This document shows positions 23,957-32,400 of a stretch of DNA of 64,000 nt, piece by piece. The translations under genes and the position numbers were made by a program. The stretch lies in assembly GCA_017305665.1 (NCBI GenBank), contig JAFKKH010000024.1, forward strand, positions 47,820 to 111,819. Reading direction: 5' to 3'. The stretch is from Hyphomicrobiales bacterium. Its GTDB lineage: Bacteria > Pseudomonadota > Alphaproteobacteria > Rhizobiales > Xanthobacteraceae. The stretch's first letter is position 1. Each line of letters begins with the position of its first letter. A model generated the notes under the pieces. It did not search any database. It was not told the origin of the DNA and saw nothing but the letters and a program-made list of their open reading frames with translations.

Positions 23957-23979
23957 CAAGGAATATTTCTGCCGGAAAC
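23930..23979. promoter_or_regulatory. First operator pair, ATTTC-N5-GAAAT
   Basis: ATTTCCCGGAGAAAT (23930-23944) and ATTTCTGCCGGAAAC (23965-23979) start exactly 35 bp apart and enclose a TTGACG hexamer on the minus strand. They occupy the intergenic region between the two divergent regulators. The same arrangement recurs at 24366-24415. Confidence 0.65.
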
Positions 23980-24013
23980 AGCCGCCGGACTGACCGCCGA
24001 CCTAAAATGCCCC

Positions 24014-24319
24014 ATGGCAAAGTGGCTGAGCGACGACGAACCGGAAATCTTTTTAGGTCAGTGGCTCGATTTCTTCGAGACGGATGTGACTGTCGCTGCG
24101 AAGGCCGCTGGATGTTCCCAGAGCTATGTTTCGAACATCATTGCTAACCGCAAACCTAATGTGAACGTCCTGTATTTGTTGCGTATTTCGGAAATGCTTG
24201 GCGTGACCGTGAATGACTTCTATCGGCCGCTGCCGAAGAAATCAGAGCTGGCGGCACTTAAGGATCTGTCGCCAAAAGCCCAGGCGTCGATCCTCGAAAA
24301 GCAGCGCAAGCGCGCCTGA
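24014..24319 (+). CDS. HTH (XRE-type) regulator, likely phage repressor
   Basis: The 101-residue product has 'VTVAAKAAGCSQSYVSNII' (about 24-42) and 'LLRISEMLGVTVNDFY' (about 54-69), a classic XRE helix-turn-helix arrangement, then a short Lys-rich tail. It lacks the C-terminal autoprotease domain of lambda CI, so control by RecA cleavage is not expected. The ATG at 24014 has no ribosome site but lies 5 bp after TAAAAT (24003-24008), which fits a leaderless message. Operator-like pairs lie on both sides of the gene. Confidence 0.83.
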   Translation: MAKWLSDDEPEIFLGQWLDFFETDVTVAAKAAGCSQSYVSNIIANRKPNVNVLYLLRISEMLGVTVNDFYRPLPKKSELAALKDLSPKAQASILEKQRKRA

Positions 24320-24365
24320 TCATATCCGCATAAAACTGCCGAATAGTTCGACTTCGGCCGTCGCC

Positions 24366-24415
24366 ATTTCTCACAGAAATGTTTTTATTGACGTCGCAGA
24401 ATTTCTGTGGGAAAT
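24366..24415. promoter_or_regulatory. Second operator pair, ATTTC-N5-GAAAT
   Basis: ATTTCTCACAGAAAT (24366-24380) and ATTTCTGTGGGAAAT (24401-24415) start 35 bp apart, like the first pair. They enclose TTGACG (24388-24393), here on the plus strand. The first palindrome is also followed by GTTTTTATT and could end the repressor transcript. The pair lies between the 3' ends of two convergent genes. Confidence 0.6.
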
Positions 24416-24430
24416 GTTTCCCGTGAAACA
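24415..24430. promoter_or_regulatory. parS-like 16-mer TGTTTCCCGTGAAACA
   Basis: This palindrome differs at one base from the widely conserved bacterial parS site TGTTTCACGTGAAACA. It directly abuts the last operator-like palindrome. It may bind host ParB or the phage ParB-like protein, or be a diverged fifth copy of the operator (spacing 4 instead of 5). Confidence 0.4.
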
Positions 24431-24448
24431 TCGGGAAGCGAAATGCGC

Positions 24449-25213
24449 TCAAGGTTTCGACAGATCCCAATTCCAGGAATAGCGGTAGCCGTCTTCCATG
24501 ATGAGCTTCCGAAAGCCGTGAGCCTTGGCGGCGGCGATGATATCGGGGATCAGCTTGCCTTCCTCTTGCAGCTTGAACATCAGCGGCCGCGAGAAGCCGA
24601 TGTACTTGACCCGCAATGTCGTATCCTTGGAGCCTTCGGCCCTGACCGTCGCGTCCATGTTGTTGCGCAGGAAATTGTTCTCCAGCGTCTTGGCATAGGA
24701 TCGCCGGCCGGCGGTATCATTGACCAGGGCCAGTGCGTCCCTCTCCCGTTCGCGCGCCCTGATCTTGTCGGCGACTTTCGATTCAGCATCAGCCAACGCA
24801 GGCCCGATCGCATCGAGTTGAGTTGCCAGCGCCTTTGCATCGGCGAATTCCTGCATGCCAGACTTGATACTGGTCAGATTGACTCGCGCATTGGCCCAGT
24901 CGGCATAGGGAATCGGGTCCCCGGTCGGCTTCGCCTTCCATTTACTCCAGCGCGCGACAAGCACGCGCGCGGCTGTGACTTTAGCTGCGGGTGTCGCGTC
25001 GTATCCCTTCGGGACGACGCTGAATGCATGCGGGATTTGCGGCATCGGCGGAATTTGTTCGGTAACTGGCATTTCGGACGGCGATGCTTTAGCCGCCGGA
25101 GAGACCTGCGGCATTTCCGTCTTCGAGGGAAGGTGTGTGAGGCCATAGGCCAGCGGCAGGACGACCGCAGCGGCGACGCCAAACACCGTCACTGTCTCCA
25201 GTTTTCTCACCAT
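24449..25213 (-). CDS. Hypothetical exported or membrane-anchored phage protein
   Basis: The 254-residue product starts at 25213 after AAGGG. A membrane segment (about 8-24, 'VTVFGVAAAVVLPLAYG') is followed by a Pro/Ser-rich linker (about 28-60) and a soluble helical domain with many charged residues. Its C-terminus reads 'FRKLIMEDGYRYSWNWDLSKP'-like (given in part). No family is recognised. It is the only leftward gene between the repressor and the integration operon and could be a lysogeny (moron) gene. Confidence 0.72.
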   Translation of the reverse strand: MVRKLETVTVFGVAAAVVLPLAYGLTHLPSKTEMPQVSPAAKASPSEMPVTEQIPPMPQIPHAFSVVPKGYDATPAAKVTAARVLVARWSKWKAKPTGDPIPYADWANARVNLTSIKSGMQEFADAKALATQLDAIGPALADAESKVADKIRARERERDALALVNDTAGRRSYAKTLENNFLRNNMDATVRAEGSKDTTLRVKYIGFSRPLMFKLQEEGKLIPDIIAAAKAHGFRKLIMEDGYRYSWNWDLSKP

Positions 25214-25338
25214 CCCCAACCCTTTGGCATTTCTCGGATTAGCGCTCCCGTAGCCCTGCGGGAGCGCTCTCCCCTGCTGATACCACAACGCGATTTTGTC
25301 GGACTTTGCCTCTCCCCTCAACCCAGTGAGTAACAACC

Positions 25339-25764
25339 ATGCGTAAACTGTCTCAGGCCACAGCGACCATCATCCCCTTCGATCGTGCCGCGCGCCCGCG
25401 TGAACGCCGGACGCTCAAATCGTTCGCCGGCAGCCTGACGTGCCTGGTGCTGGTCAGGCATGCCGAGACCGCGATGGCGCTGCTGGTCTCAGACGATAAC
25501 GATCCGATCGGGGCCGTCTGGGTGCCGAAGGCCATGCTGTCGATCGACAGGGCCGATCGCGGCAGGTTCCTGGTCGCGACGATGTCGCAGGATTTTGCAC
25601 GGCAGAAACGCCTGTCGATCCCCTTCATCAATCCCGACAAGCTGCTGCCCGAAGAAGCCGCCCAGCTCGCGGATGCCAACTGCACGGCCGCCCGCAACCG
25701 CAATCGCCTGCGCGGCCATCGCAAGCCCATGTCCTGGAACGGCGGAAGGAACGTATTCGCATGA
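25339..25764 (+). CDS. Hypothetical phage protein, first gene of the integration operon
   Basis: The 141-residue product (MRKLSQATATIIPFDRAARP...) has a central beta-rich part, 'GAVWVPKAMLSIDRADRGRFLVATM' (split), and 'FARQKRLS'. No family is recognised. It starts the rightward series that ends in the integrase, with a 4-bp overlap to the next gene. Confidence 0.72.
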   Translation: MRKLSQATATIIPFDRAARPRERRTLKSFAGSLTCLVLVRHAETAMALLVSDDNDPIGAVWVPKAMLSIDRADRGRFLVATMSQDFARQKRLSIPFINPDKLLPEEAAQLADANCTAARNRNRLRGHRKPMSWNGGRNVFA

Positions 25765-26099
25765 GCGCAGGATGGAGTCGGTACAGCGCCGGGGGATTCG
25801 AGCTCGAAGCTGGCTCGCTCCGGCTCGCCATTACAGACCAGAGCGATCGCAATTGCGGTTGGGTTTGGCACGTTTCCGTCGATGGCATCAACGGCGGCGA
25901 CACCATCGAACAACGCGGGCACTACGTTTCGGCAGACAGCGCGAAGCTCGCTTGCGAAGAGTGGGTGCGCGAGTTTTGCAGGCAAGCCGTCGCGGCATTC
26001 GTGACGCCGCCGATGCGCGGCGGCCCCACAGAGCAATTTCCAAACGCGCCCTACTGCAAACCCGATCAATCCTGCTGCGATTTTTGCTGCGGGAATTAA
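25761..26099 (+). CDS. Hypothetical phage protein with Cys-rich C-terminus
   Basis: The 112-residue product starts in an ATGA overlap. It has a beta-rich start ('SLRLAITDQSDRNCGWVWHVS'-type, in part), a helix, and ends in 'KPDQSCCDFCCGN', five cysteines that could bind metal or form disulfides. No family is recognised. Confidence 0.7.
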   Translation: MSAGWSRYSAGGFELEAGSLRLAITDQSDRNCGWVWHVSVDGINGGDTIEQRGHYVSADSAKLACEEWVREFCRQAVAAFVTPPMRGGPTEQFPNAPYCKPDQSCCDFCCGN

Positions 26100-26110
26100 G
26101 GACACTCGTC

Positions 26111-26332
26111 ATGAGCGCATGCCTGAGATTGGTCACTTCGCCAACGGTCGACCGCGCCGAGACCGTCAAGACCATGGCGTCAGATCTTCTGCGGTTCGAT
26201 TCCTTCCGGACCGAAAGCGACGCGATCCGTTCTTTGTTCGGACACTACCCGATGTTCGCGATCGCAGCACTGGTCGACGACGCCCGGCAGGTGGCGATGC
26301 AGGAGACCGTCGCGATGGAAATGTCGAGATGA
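26111..26332 (+). CDS. Hypothetical small phage protein, 73 residues
   Basis: The ATG at 26111 follows AAGGA. The product (MSACLRLVTSPTVDRAETVK...) is helical, with 'SDAIRSLFGHYPMFAIAALVDDARQVAMQE' in part. It overlaps the next gene by ATGA. No family is recognised. Confidence 0.68.
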   Translation: MSACLRLVTSPTVDRAETVKTMASDLLRFDSFRTESDAIRSLFGHYPMFAIAALVDDARQVAMQETVAMEMSR

Positions 26333-26439
26333 TAGTCCGCGCTACTCTCCTTCATGTCGAAGCATTGCTGTTCGTCGCGATCGTGATAGTCGCGGCCATT
26401 GTCGTCAACGGCGCTGCATTGCTGCAGGCCGCGCCATGA
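26329..26439 (+). CDS. Tiny membrane protein, 36 residues
   Basis: The frame starts and ends in ATGA overlaps with its two neighbours, good evidence that it is translated. The product ([20 protein letters not shown]...) is one hydrophobic helix with short ends. Its role is unknown. Confidence 0.62.
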   Translation: MIVRATLLHVEALLFVAIVIVAAIVVNGAALLQAAP

Positions 26440-26669
26440 GAACCCGGCACGCGCCCGCGTTCGTCGCCAAGGTCCTCGATGCGCTCCCGGCGGACGGCGC
26501 GCCGATTTCTTCGCGCGGCGTGTTCGTCGCGATCGGCGAGATCTCCACGCCGAGCTATGTGCGGATCGTGCTGAGCGCGCTCGTCACCGCTGGCCGGGTC
26601 ATCGCCACCGGCCCGGCCGGCCAGCGCGTTTATCGCCGGATTCAGATCCTTGCGGAGGCGGCCGAATGA
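26436..26669 (+). CDS. Small winged-helix-like phage protein, 77 residues
   Basis: The product ([20 protein letters not shown]...) has helices followed by '[32 protein letters not shown]' in part, a pattern of helix-turn-helix with a beta wing. This would bind DNA. It starts and ends in ATGA overlaps. Confidence 0.65.
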   Translation: MRTRHAPAFVAKVLDALPADGAPISSRGVFVAIGEISTPSYVRIVLSALVTAGRVIATGPAGQRVYRRIQILAEAAE

Positions 26670-26899
26670 GCAAGATCGAATGGACGCAGAAGACATGGAA
26701 TCCGATCGTCGGCTGCTCGATCAAGTCGCCGGGCTGCATCAACTGCTATGCGCAGAAAGAGGCCTACCGGTTCGGCTTCAATCCGCAACTGCCACGCTAC
26801 AACGGCCTCACCAAGATGGTGAACGGCAAGGCCGTGTGGACCGGCGTGCTGCGCCTGGACGGCCTGATCCACGACGAATATCCGGAGACCGCGCGGTGA
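26666..26899 (+). pseudogene. N-terminal fragment of a DUF5131 (phage Gp37/Gp68) protein
   Basis: The 77-residue frame begins with the family start '[16 protein letters not shown]', keeps the cysteine pattern '[14 protein letters not shown]', and continues '[21 protein letters not shown]' in part. Then it stops. Full members are, from memory, about 250-350 residues, so about three quarters are missing. The next gene starts in a GTGA overlap with its stop, which suggests the short form is settled and possibly still translated. Confidence 0.75.
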
Positions 26900-27138
26900 G
26901 CCGCCCCGCCCTCGTTCCCGCCGGTCTCTGGCCGCCCCGGATGGGTGCAGAACTCTCAGCCGGCTATTGCGGGGAAGCATCCGCTGAGGTTTTCTTGCGC
27001 GAAGTCCGGGCCGGGCGATATCCGGCTCCGGTCGTCAAGTGCGGACGGCGGCAGATATGGTCGAGGGAGGATCTGGATCGGGCGATCGCGCCGCGCGGCG
27101 ACGCCGCAATGCTGGCGGACGTCGCCGAGGATCTGTGA
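26896..27138 (+). CDS. Excisionase-like small HTH protein
   Basis: The 80-residue product begins at GTG 26896, overlapping the upstream stop (GTGA). Its pattern '[17 protein letters not shown]', '[23 protein letters not shown]' (in part) and '[10 protein letters not shown]' is that of AlpA/excisionase-type winged HTH proteins. It sits directly before the integrase with a GTGA overlap, the usual place for a directionality factor. Confidence 0.78.
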   Translation: MSRPALVPAGLWPPRMGAELSAGYCGEASAEVFLREVRAGRYPAPVVKCGRRQIWSREDLDRAIAPRGDAAMLADVAEDL

Positions 27139-28451
27139 CTGTGGAAAAGCCCCTTCCGCGCTTTGTCATCGACAAGACGGTCGGCACCGAGACCCGCTTC
27201 TACTGGACGCTCCCGACCTACTACCGCAAGCTCGGCTGTCTGATCCACAAGCAGAACGACACCGCGCTCGGCACCAACTATGAGCAGGCCTGCATCCGCG
27301 CCGGCACGCTCAACGCCCTGTTCGACGAATGGGACCGCGCGCGGCTCGGCGAGAAGCCCGCCGCGCCGATCGAGGGCAAGCCCGGCAGCGTCGACTGGCT
27401 GTTCCGCATGTACAAGGCAAGCCTGGACTGGAAGGAGCGCGTCTCGAAGCGCACCGCACCCGACCACGAGCTGACGATCCGGACGCTGTGCGATATCCGC
27501 GGGAAGTCGGGAATCCGCATCGGCAATCGCATGATCTCGGCGATCAGCCCGACGGCGGCCGACAAGCTTTACGAGAAGGTGCGCACCACGCCGGTCCGCA
27601 AGGGCAAGGCCGAACGGCCGCGCACCGCCGAGAAGGTCGTCGCGATCTGCCGGCATGCCTGGAAGGTCGTGCACCGCCTGCACCCCGAATTCTTCCGCAA
27701 GGACGTCCCCAACCCCTGGGAAGGCGTCGCGATGAAGTATCGCCAGAAAACGGTCAAGGCGGCCGTCACCCGCGATGACGTCTACGCGTTCGCCTGGGGC
27801 GCCGTGAACAAGGGTTTCCCGGAAGCCGGCGCTGCGGCCGTGATCTGCTTTGAATGGCTACAGCGCCCGGAGAACGTGCTGGCAGGCTATGTGAGCTGGA
27901 AGGATTACCGCGGCAAGACGGCGCCGACGATGATCCGCATCGAACACCACAAGACCGGCGCCATGGTGCTGCACCCCCTCGAGGAGACCGTCGAGGATGC
28001 CGCCGGCGCCATACGCACGCTGTTCTACGAGGAAGCCGAGGACATCCTCGCCAAGGTGCCGAAGCTTGGCCACGGCATCGTCATGCGGGAAACGACGTCA
28101 GGCCCCGTCAAGTGGGATCCGTTCAGCATGGGGCGCCTGGTGCGAGGCCTGCGCGAGGAGCTGGGCCTACCGCCGACGTTCACGCTCGACGCCTGCCGGC
28201 ACGGCGGCATGACCGAGCTCGAGGAAGCGGAGCTCACCGACGGCCAGGGCCGCGCCCTCTCCGCCCATCGCAGCAAGGCCTACGAGGGTTACGCCAAGCG
28301 CACAGCGAAGCGGGCCATGGCGGCCACTCGCAAGCGTCACGCGTACCGCATCACGGTCGCCGCAGAGGGCGCCAAAAATTCTGAAACTCCGGGAAAGCCC
28401 GGTAAAACGGGGCACAATTTGCCAGCAAAAAGCGGGTATTTTCAGAAATAG
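27135..28451 (+). CDS. int: Tyrosine recombinase (phage integrase)
   Basis: The 438-residue enzyme integrates and excises the prophage. The catalytic residues can be traced in order: Arg244 in 'CFEWLQRPENVL', Lys273 in 'IEHHKTGAM', Arg355 in 'LDACRHGG', His378 in 'LSAHRSKAY' and a tyrosine at 383 or 386 in 'AYEGYAKR'. The first 180 residues hold the arm- and core-binding region. A basic tail follows the tyrosine. GTG at 27135 overlaps the excisionase stop (GTGA). The gene ends 28 bp from the tRNA-Cys anticodon-loop junction. Confidence 0.92.
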   Translation: MTVEKPLPRFVIDKTVGTETRFYWTLPTYYRKLGCLIHKQNDTALGTNYEQACIRAGTLNALFDEWDRARLGEKPAAPIEGKPGSVDWLFRMYKASLDWKERVSKRTAPDHELTIRTLCDIRGKSGIRIGNRMISAISPTAADKLYEKVRTTPVRKGKAERPRTAEKVVAICRHAWKVVHRLHPEFFRKDVPNPWEGVAMKYRQKTVKAAVTRDDVYAFAWGAVNKGFPEAGAAAVICFEWLQRPENVLAGYVSWKDYRGKTAPTMIRIEHHKTGAMVLHPLEETVEDAAGAIRTLFYEEAEDILAKVPKLGHGIVMRETTSGPVKWDPFSMGRLVRGLREELGLPPTFTLDACRHGGMTELEEAELTDGQGRALSAHRSKAYEGYAKRTAKRAMAATRKRHAYRITVAAEGAKNSETPGKPGKTGHNLPAKSGYFQK

Positions 28452-28479
28452 GAAGCCGCCGTCTCATAAATCAGTCTGC

Positions 28480-28516
28480 TTTGCAGACCGTTGCGTAACC
28501 ACTCCGCCACGTGGCC
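28480..28516 (-). pseudogene. 5' half of tRNA-Cys (GCA), likely prophage attachment junction
   Basis: The sequence matches a tRNA-Cys from base 1 through the anticodon loop: acceptor GGCCACG, D-stem GCG/CGC with loop GAGTGGTTA, anticodon stem strand ACGGT and loop CTGCAAA (anticodon GCA). After the loop the expected ACCGT strand, variable loop, T-arm and acceptor strand are absent. Phage sequence (GCAGACTGATTTATG) follows instead. The junction in the anticodon loop fits a tyrosine-recombinase crossover. GTCTGC-AAA-GCAGAC there is a perfect inverted repeat. Confidence 0.78.
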
Positions 28517-28621
28517 CCTTGAATCCGGATCAATATAGAGCATCCGCCGGTTAGGCAACCTGCTCGTGCCGGTCACTCCCATGTTCCGAGATTTCGACAC
28601 ACCGATTTCGGAATCAGCCGA

Positions 28622-29347
28622 TCATCCGCGTTTGCGCCGCCGATAGTCCCTTCGTGGCTTGGGTCGTGGAGCGAGCTCGGGTCGCGTTGCCTGCACATCG
28701 CGATATTTCGCCAGCATCCGGTCGAAGCTCGCCAGCAGTGTCGCCTCAATCTCCGGGCGATGTTCGAGGCTCGCAAGCATCATCGCCGCAGCCTCGATGG
28801 TGGCGAGCCCATCCCGCCGCGGCTCTTTGCGCAACTTGCCGTAACGCGAGGCCTGGCGCGGTCCGAGGATGACACGCTGGCACTTCAGCATCCATGCATT
28901 GCGCCACCACAAAGCCTTGGCCTGGCTCCAGGTGCCGTCCAGCAGCACGATGCCTTCGATATCCTCTAGGATAGCACGTTGATGATCTTCAATCTCGCCC
29001 TTGCGATTGATCGCGACGATCGTGCGATCGGTTTCGAGATCCTCGACCTTGGCCGAACCGAGATAAAGCACTGCCCAGCGTGACGGATCATGGACCGGTC
29101 GGCCTAACGCCTTGGACAAGCCCGGCCAGGACAATCCGATCTTCAGCACCGCATTCTCGACCTGCAGCGCCGTCAGCCGGGCGGTCCCGAGCGCTCGGTC
29201 CTGCTCCTGCGGATGCTGAAGGATCAGCAGCGCCGTCTTTGTCTTGATGGGTTCGACGCTATCGCAAACGCAAAATACTTGAGGCTTCCCGCATTTCGGG
29301 CAATCCGGAATGGCTTCGGCGTCATTTGTCTCGAAGGCGCTGGGCAT
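28622..29347 (-). CDS. DTW-domain protein, probable tRNA-uridine aminocarboxypropyltransferase
   Basis: The 241-residue protein has an N-terminal zinc-type Cys cluster ('CPKCGKPQVFCVC', about 16-28), 'LLILQHPQEQDRALGTAR' (about 40-57) and the DTW-type box 'VLLDGTWSQAKAL', followed by 'RRDGLATIEAAA'. DTW enzymes such as E. coli TapT place acp3 on U47 of tRNAs. The Arg/Lys-rich C-terminus should bind RNA. It is the first chromosomal gene beside the prophage. Confidence 0.85.
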   Translation of the reverse strand: MPSAFETNDAEAIPDCPKCGKPQVFCVCDSVEPIKTKTALLILQHPQEQDRALGTARLTALQVENAVLKIGLSWPGLSKALGRPVHDPSRWAVLYLGSAKVEDLETDRTIVAINRKGEIEDHQRAILEDIEGIVLLDGTWSQAKALWWRNAWMLKCQRVILGPRQASRYGKLRKEPRRDGLATIEAAAMMLASLEHRPEIEATLLASFDRMLAKYRDVQATRPELAPRPKPRRDYRRRKRG

Positions 29348-29402
29348 GGCCCGCTATACGCCGGGCAGGCCGCCCCAGCAAGGAAGCCAGCACCTTTCCA
29401 GC

Positions 29403-32400
29403 TTATTCGGCGGGAGCGGCGACGGGCGCGGCCTCCCCTCGCCTGCGCAGCCGATCGATCAGAAGATAGATCACCGGGGTCGTGTAGAGCGTCAGGATCT
29501 GCGAAACGAACAGACCGCCGATAATGGTAATACCGAGTGGACGCCGCAGTTCGGTACCGGGTCCGGTCGCGATCACCAGCGGGATGCCCGCGAACAGCGC
29601 GGCCATCGTGGTCATAAGGATCGGCCGGAAACGCGCGCTGCAAGCCTCAAAGATCGCATCCGCGGACGACAATCCGCGTTGCCGCTCGGCATCGAGCGCA
29701 AAATCTACGATCATGATGCCGTTCTTTTTGACGATGCCGATAAGGAGGATGATTCCGACGAAGGCAATGATCGTCAGCGGCGTATTGGTGATCTGCAGAG
29801 CCAGCAGCGCCCCAAGTCCGGCCGGTGGCAAAGTCGAGATGATCGTCAGCGGGTGCGCCAGGCTCTCGTAGAGAACGCCGAGCACGATATACATGGCGAT
29901 GAGCGCGCCGAGGATCAGCAGGGGCTGCCGTCCCGAGGTTTTGCGAAAATCGGCAGCAGACCCCTCAAAACTTCCGCGAATGCCTTCCGGCATGTGCAGT
30001 CCGTCAACCGCACGCTGAATGTTGGTTGTCGCTTCCTGAAGCTCGACGTTCGGCAACGTATTGAAAGATACGGTGGTCGAGGGGAACGACTGCGAGTGAT
30101 AGACCGCAAGCGCCGAAAGATCGCGACGATAGTGCACGATCGCGGACAGCGGCACTTGCACGCCATTGGCACCGGCCACGAAGATGCGTTCAAGGTTGGA
30201 CGGATCCTGCTGGAACTGCGGATCGATTTCCAGAATGACCTGATACTGATTGCGCTGGGTATAGACGGTCGAAATCTGCCGCTGTGAGAATGCGTTGTTG
30301 AGGGCGTTGTCGATGTCCTGAACCCGAACGCCGAGACTCGCGGCTTTCTGCCGGTCAATCGAGAGCGTGAGTTGCAGGCCGCCGGGATCGCGGTCGCTGG
30401 ATACGTCCGTGATCCCTTCGACCGTTTCCATGCGCTTGGCAACGATCGGCGCCCACTTCTGCAGGAGATCGAGGTCCGTGCTGGTGAGCGTATACTGATA
30501 GTTGGAGTCGCTCTGGCGGCCGCCCGCCCGCACATCCTGCGCGGCAAACATGAACAGCCTGATGCCCGGCACGGCACCGAGATTCCGGCGCAATCGATCG
30601 ATCACTTGCTGGGTGTTGAGCCCGCCCCGCTCTGCCGGCGGCTTCAGCGTGATGTACATGAATCCGCGATTTGAGCCTCCGCGCGTGGTGCTGCCGCCGA
30701 CGGAAGAACCAATGCCCTGCACAGCAGGATCGGCCATCACGATATCGGCCAAACGCTGCTGAAGCCCCAGCATGGATTGAAAGGAGACATCGGCCGATGC
30801 CCGTGTTGAACCGATGACAAAACCGCTGTCGTCTATCGGGAAATAGCCCTTCGGCGTCTTGATATAGAGAGCCACGGTAAGTGCGATGGTGGCAAAGAAC
30901 ACCAGCAGCGTCAGGATAGGGAAGCGAAGCACTATGTGCAGCGTCCGCTCGTAGAATGCCACCACGCGCGACAGTGACCCCTCAACCAGACGATCGAACC
31001 GGGTCGCGTTGGGCGAGGTCGCATGCTTGATGTAGTGCGCGCAGATCATCGGCGTGATCGTCAACGACACGATGGTCGAGACCACGATGGCAAACGTCAG
31101 CGTCAGCGAGAATTCCCGCAATAGTCGACCGACGATGCCATCCATGAAAATCAAGGGCGTGAAGGCGGCGACCAGCGACAGGCTGATCGAAACAACCGTG
31201 AAACCGATCTGTCTGGCACCCTCGAGCGCGGCGCGATACGGCGGCAAGCCATGCTCGAGGTTGCGGTACATGTTCTCGATCATGACGATGGCATCGTCGA
31301 CTACGAACCCGACCGAAATGGCGAGCGCCATCAATGACAGGTTGTCGATGGAGAATCCCGCCAGCCACATCCCCGCACACGTGCCGGCGAGCGCCAACGG
31401 GACCGACACGCCTGCTGCAACCGTCGGCGTCATCCGGCGCAAGAATCCATAGACCACGACCATGACGAGAAATGCAGTCGCCAACAGCGTCCATTGCATG
31501 TCATCGACGCTGGCGCGGATCGTGCCGGTGCGGTCCACAAGGGTGGAAACCTCGACACCGGCCGGAATCCACTGCTTCAGTTCCGGGATCATGGCCTTGA
31601 CCCGGTCGACCGTATCGATGACGTTGGCGTCGCCCTGCTTGGTAATCTGGATCAGAACAGCCGGCTGCTTGTTGAACCATGCAATCGAGCGGCTGTTGCG
31701 TGTCGCATCCTGGATATCGGCCACATCCGCAAGCCGGACAAAGTTTCCCGCCGAACTCTTGATGACAATGTCGCGAAACTCGGCGGCAGTTCGCATCTGC
31801 CTGTTGGTCGATAATGTTTCGCTCAGGCGGTCGCCATTGAAGATGCCGACCGGACCCAGCGGGTTCGCATTCACGATGGCTGTTCGGACGTCGTCGGTCG
31901 CAATCCCCGCATTCGACAGCGCCACCGGATTGAGTGCGATCCGCACCGCCGGTTGATCGGCGCCGCTCACCGAAACCTCGCCGACGCCGGGGACCTGCGA
32001 GATGCGCTGAACAATTACGGTGTCAGCGACGTCATAGATCGCACTGGTCGTCAGCGTTTTTGACGTCAGCGCTAGAACGAAAACAGGTGCTGCGGCGGGG
32101 TTGGCTTTGCGGAATTTGGGCAACGTCGGCAGATCGCTCGGCAGGTCGGCGAGTGAGGCGTTGATCGCAGCCTGTACGTCTCGCGCCGCGCGGTCGATGT
32201 CGCGGCCGATGGCGAACTGCAACTGGATGCTGGTAGCACCGAGCGTGCTCGTCGAGGTGATCTGATCGATGCCGGCAATCTGACCGAGCCGTCGCTCGAG
32301 CGGCGCGGCAACTGTCGAGGCCATCACCGAGGGATCGGCGCCGGGCCGGCTCGCCGAGACCCGGATCATCGGGAAATCGACATTCGGGACCGAAGCGACT

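Noticed and set aside
23570-24013. Upstream extension of the rightward HTH gene, including an ATG at 23666 (MGTVVRFPVRRHARAS...)
   Set aside because: The extension is antisense to the Cro-like gene and Ser/Ala/Arg-rich. The HTH protein begins naturally at 24014.
24407-25333. 308-codon frame on the plus strand
   Set aside because: It is antisense to the 254-residue membrane-anchored protein, whose product has a clear anchor and balanced composition, while this one is Arg/Gly/Cys-rich without motifs.
28443-28516. Complete tRNA-Cys at the prophage junction
   Set aside because: The 3' half has no T-arm and cannot pair with the acceptor strand, so only the 5' half is present.
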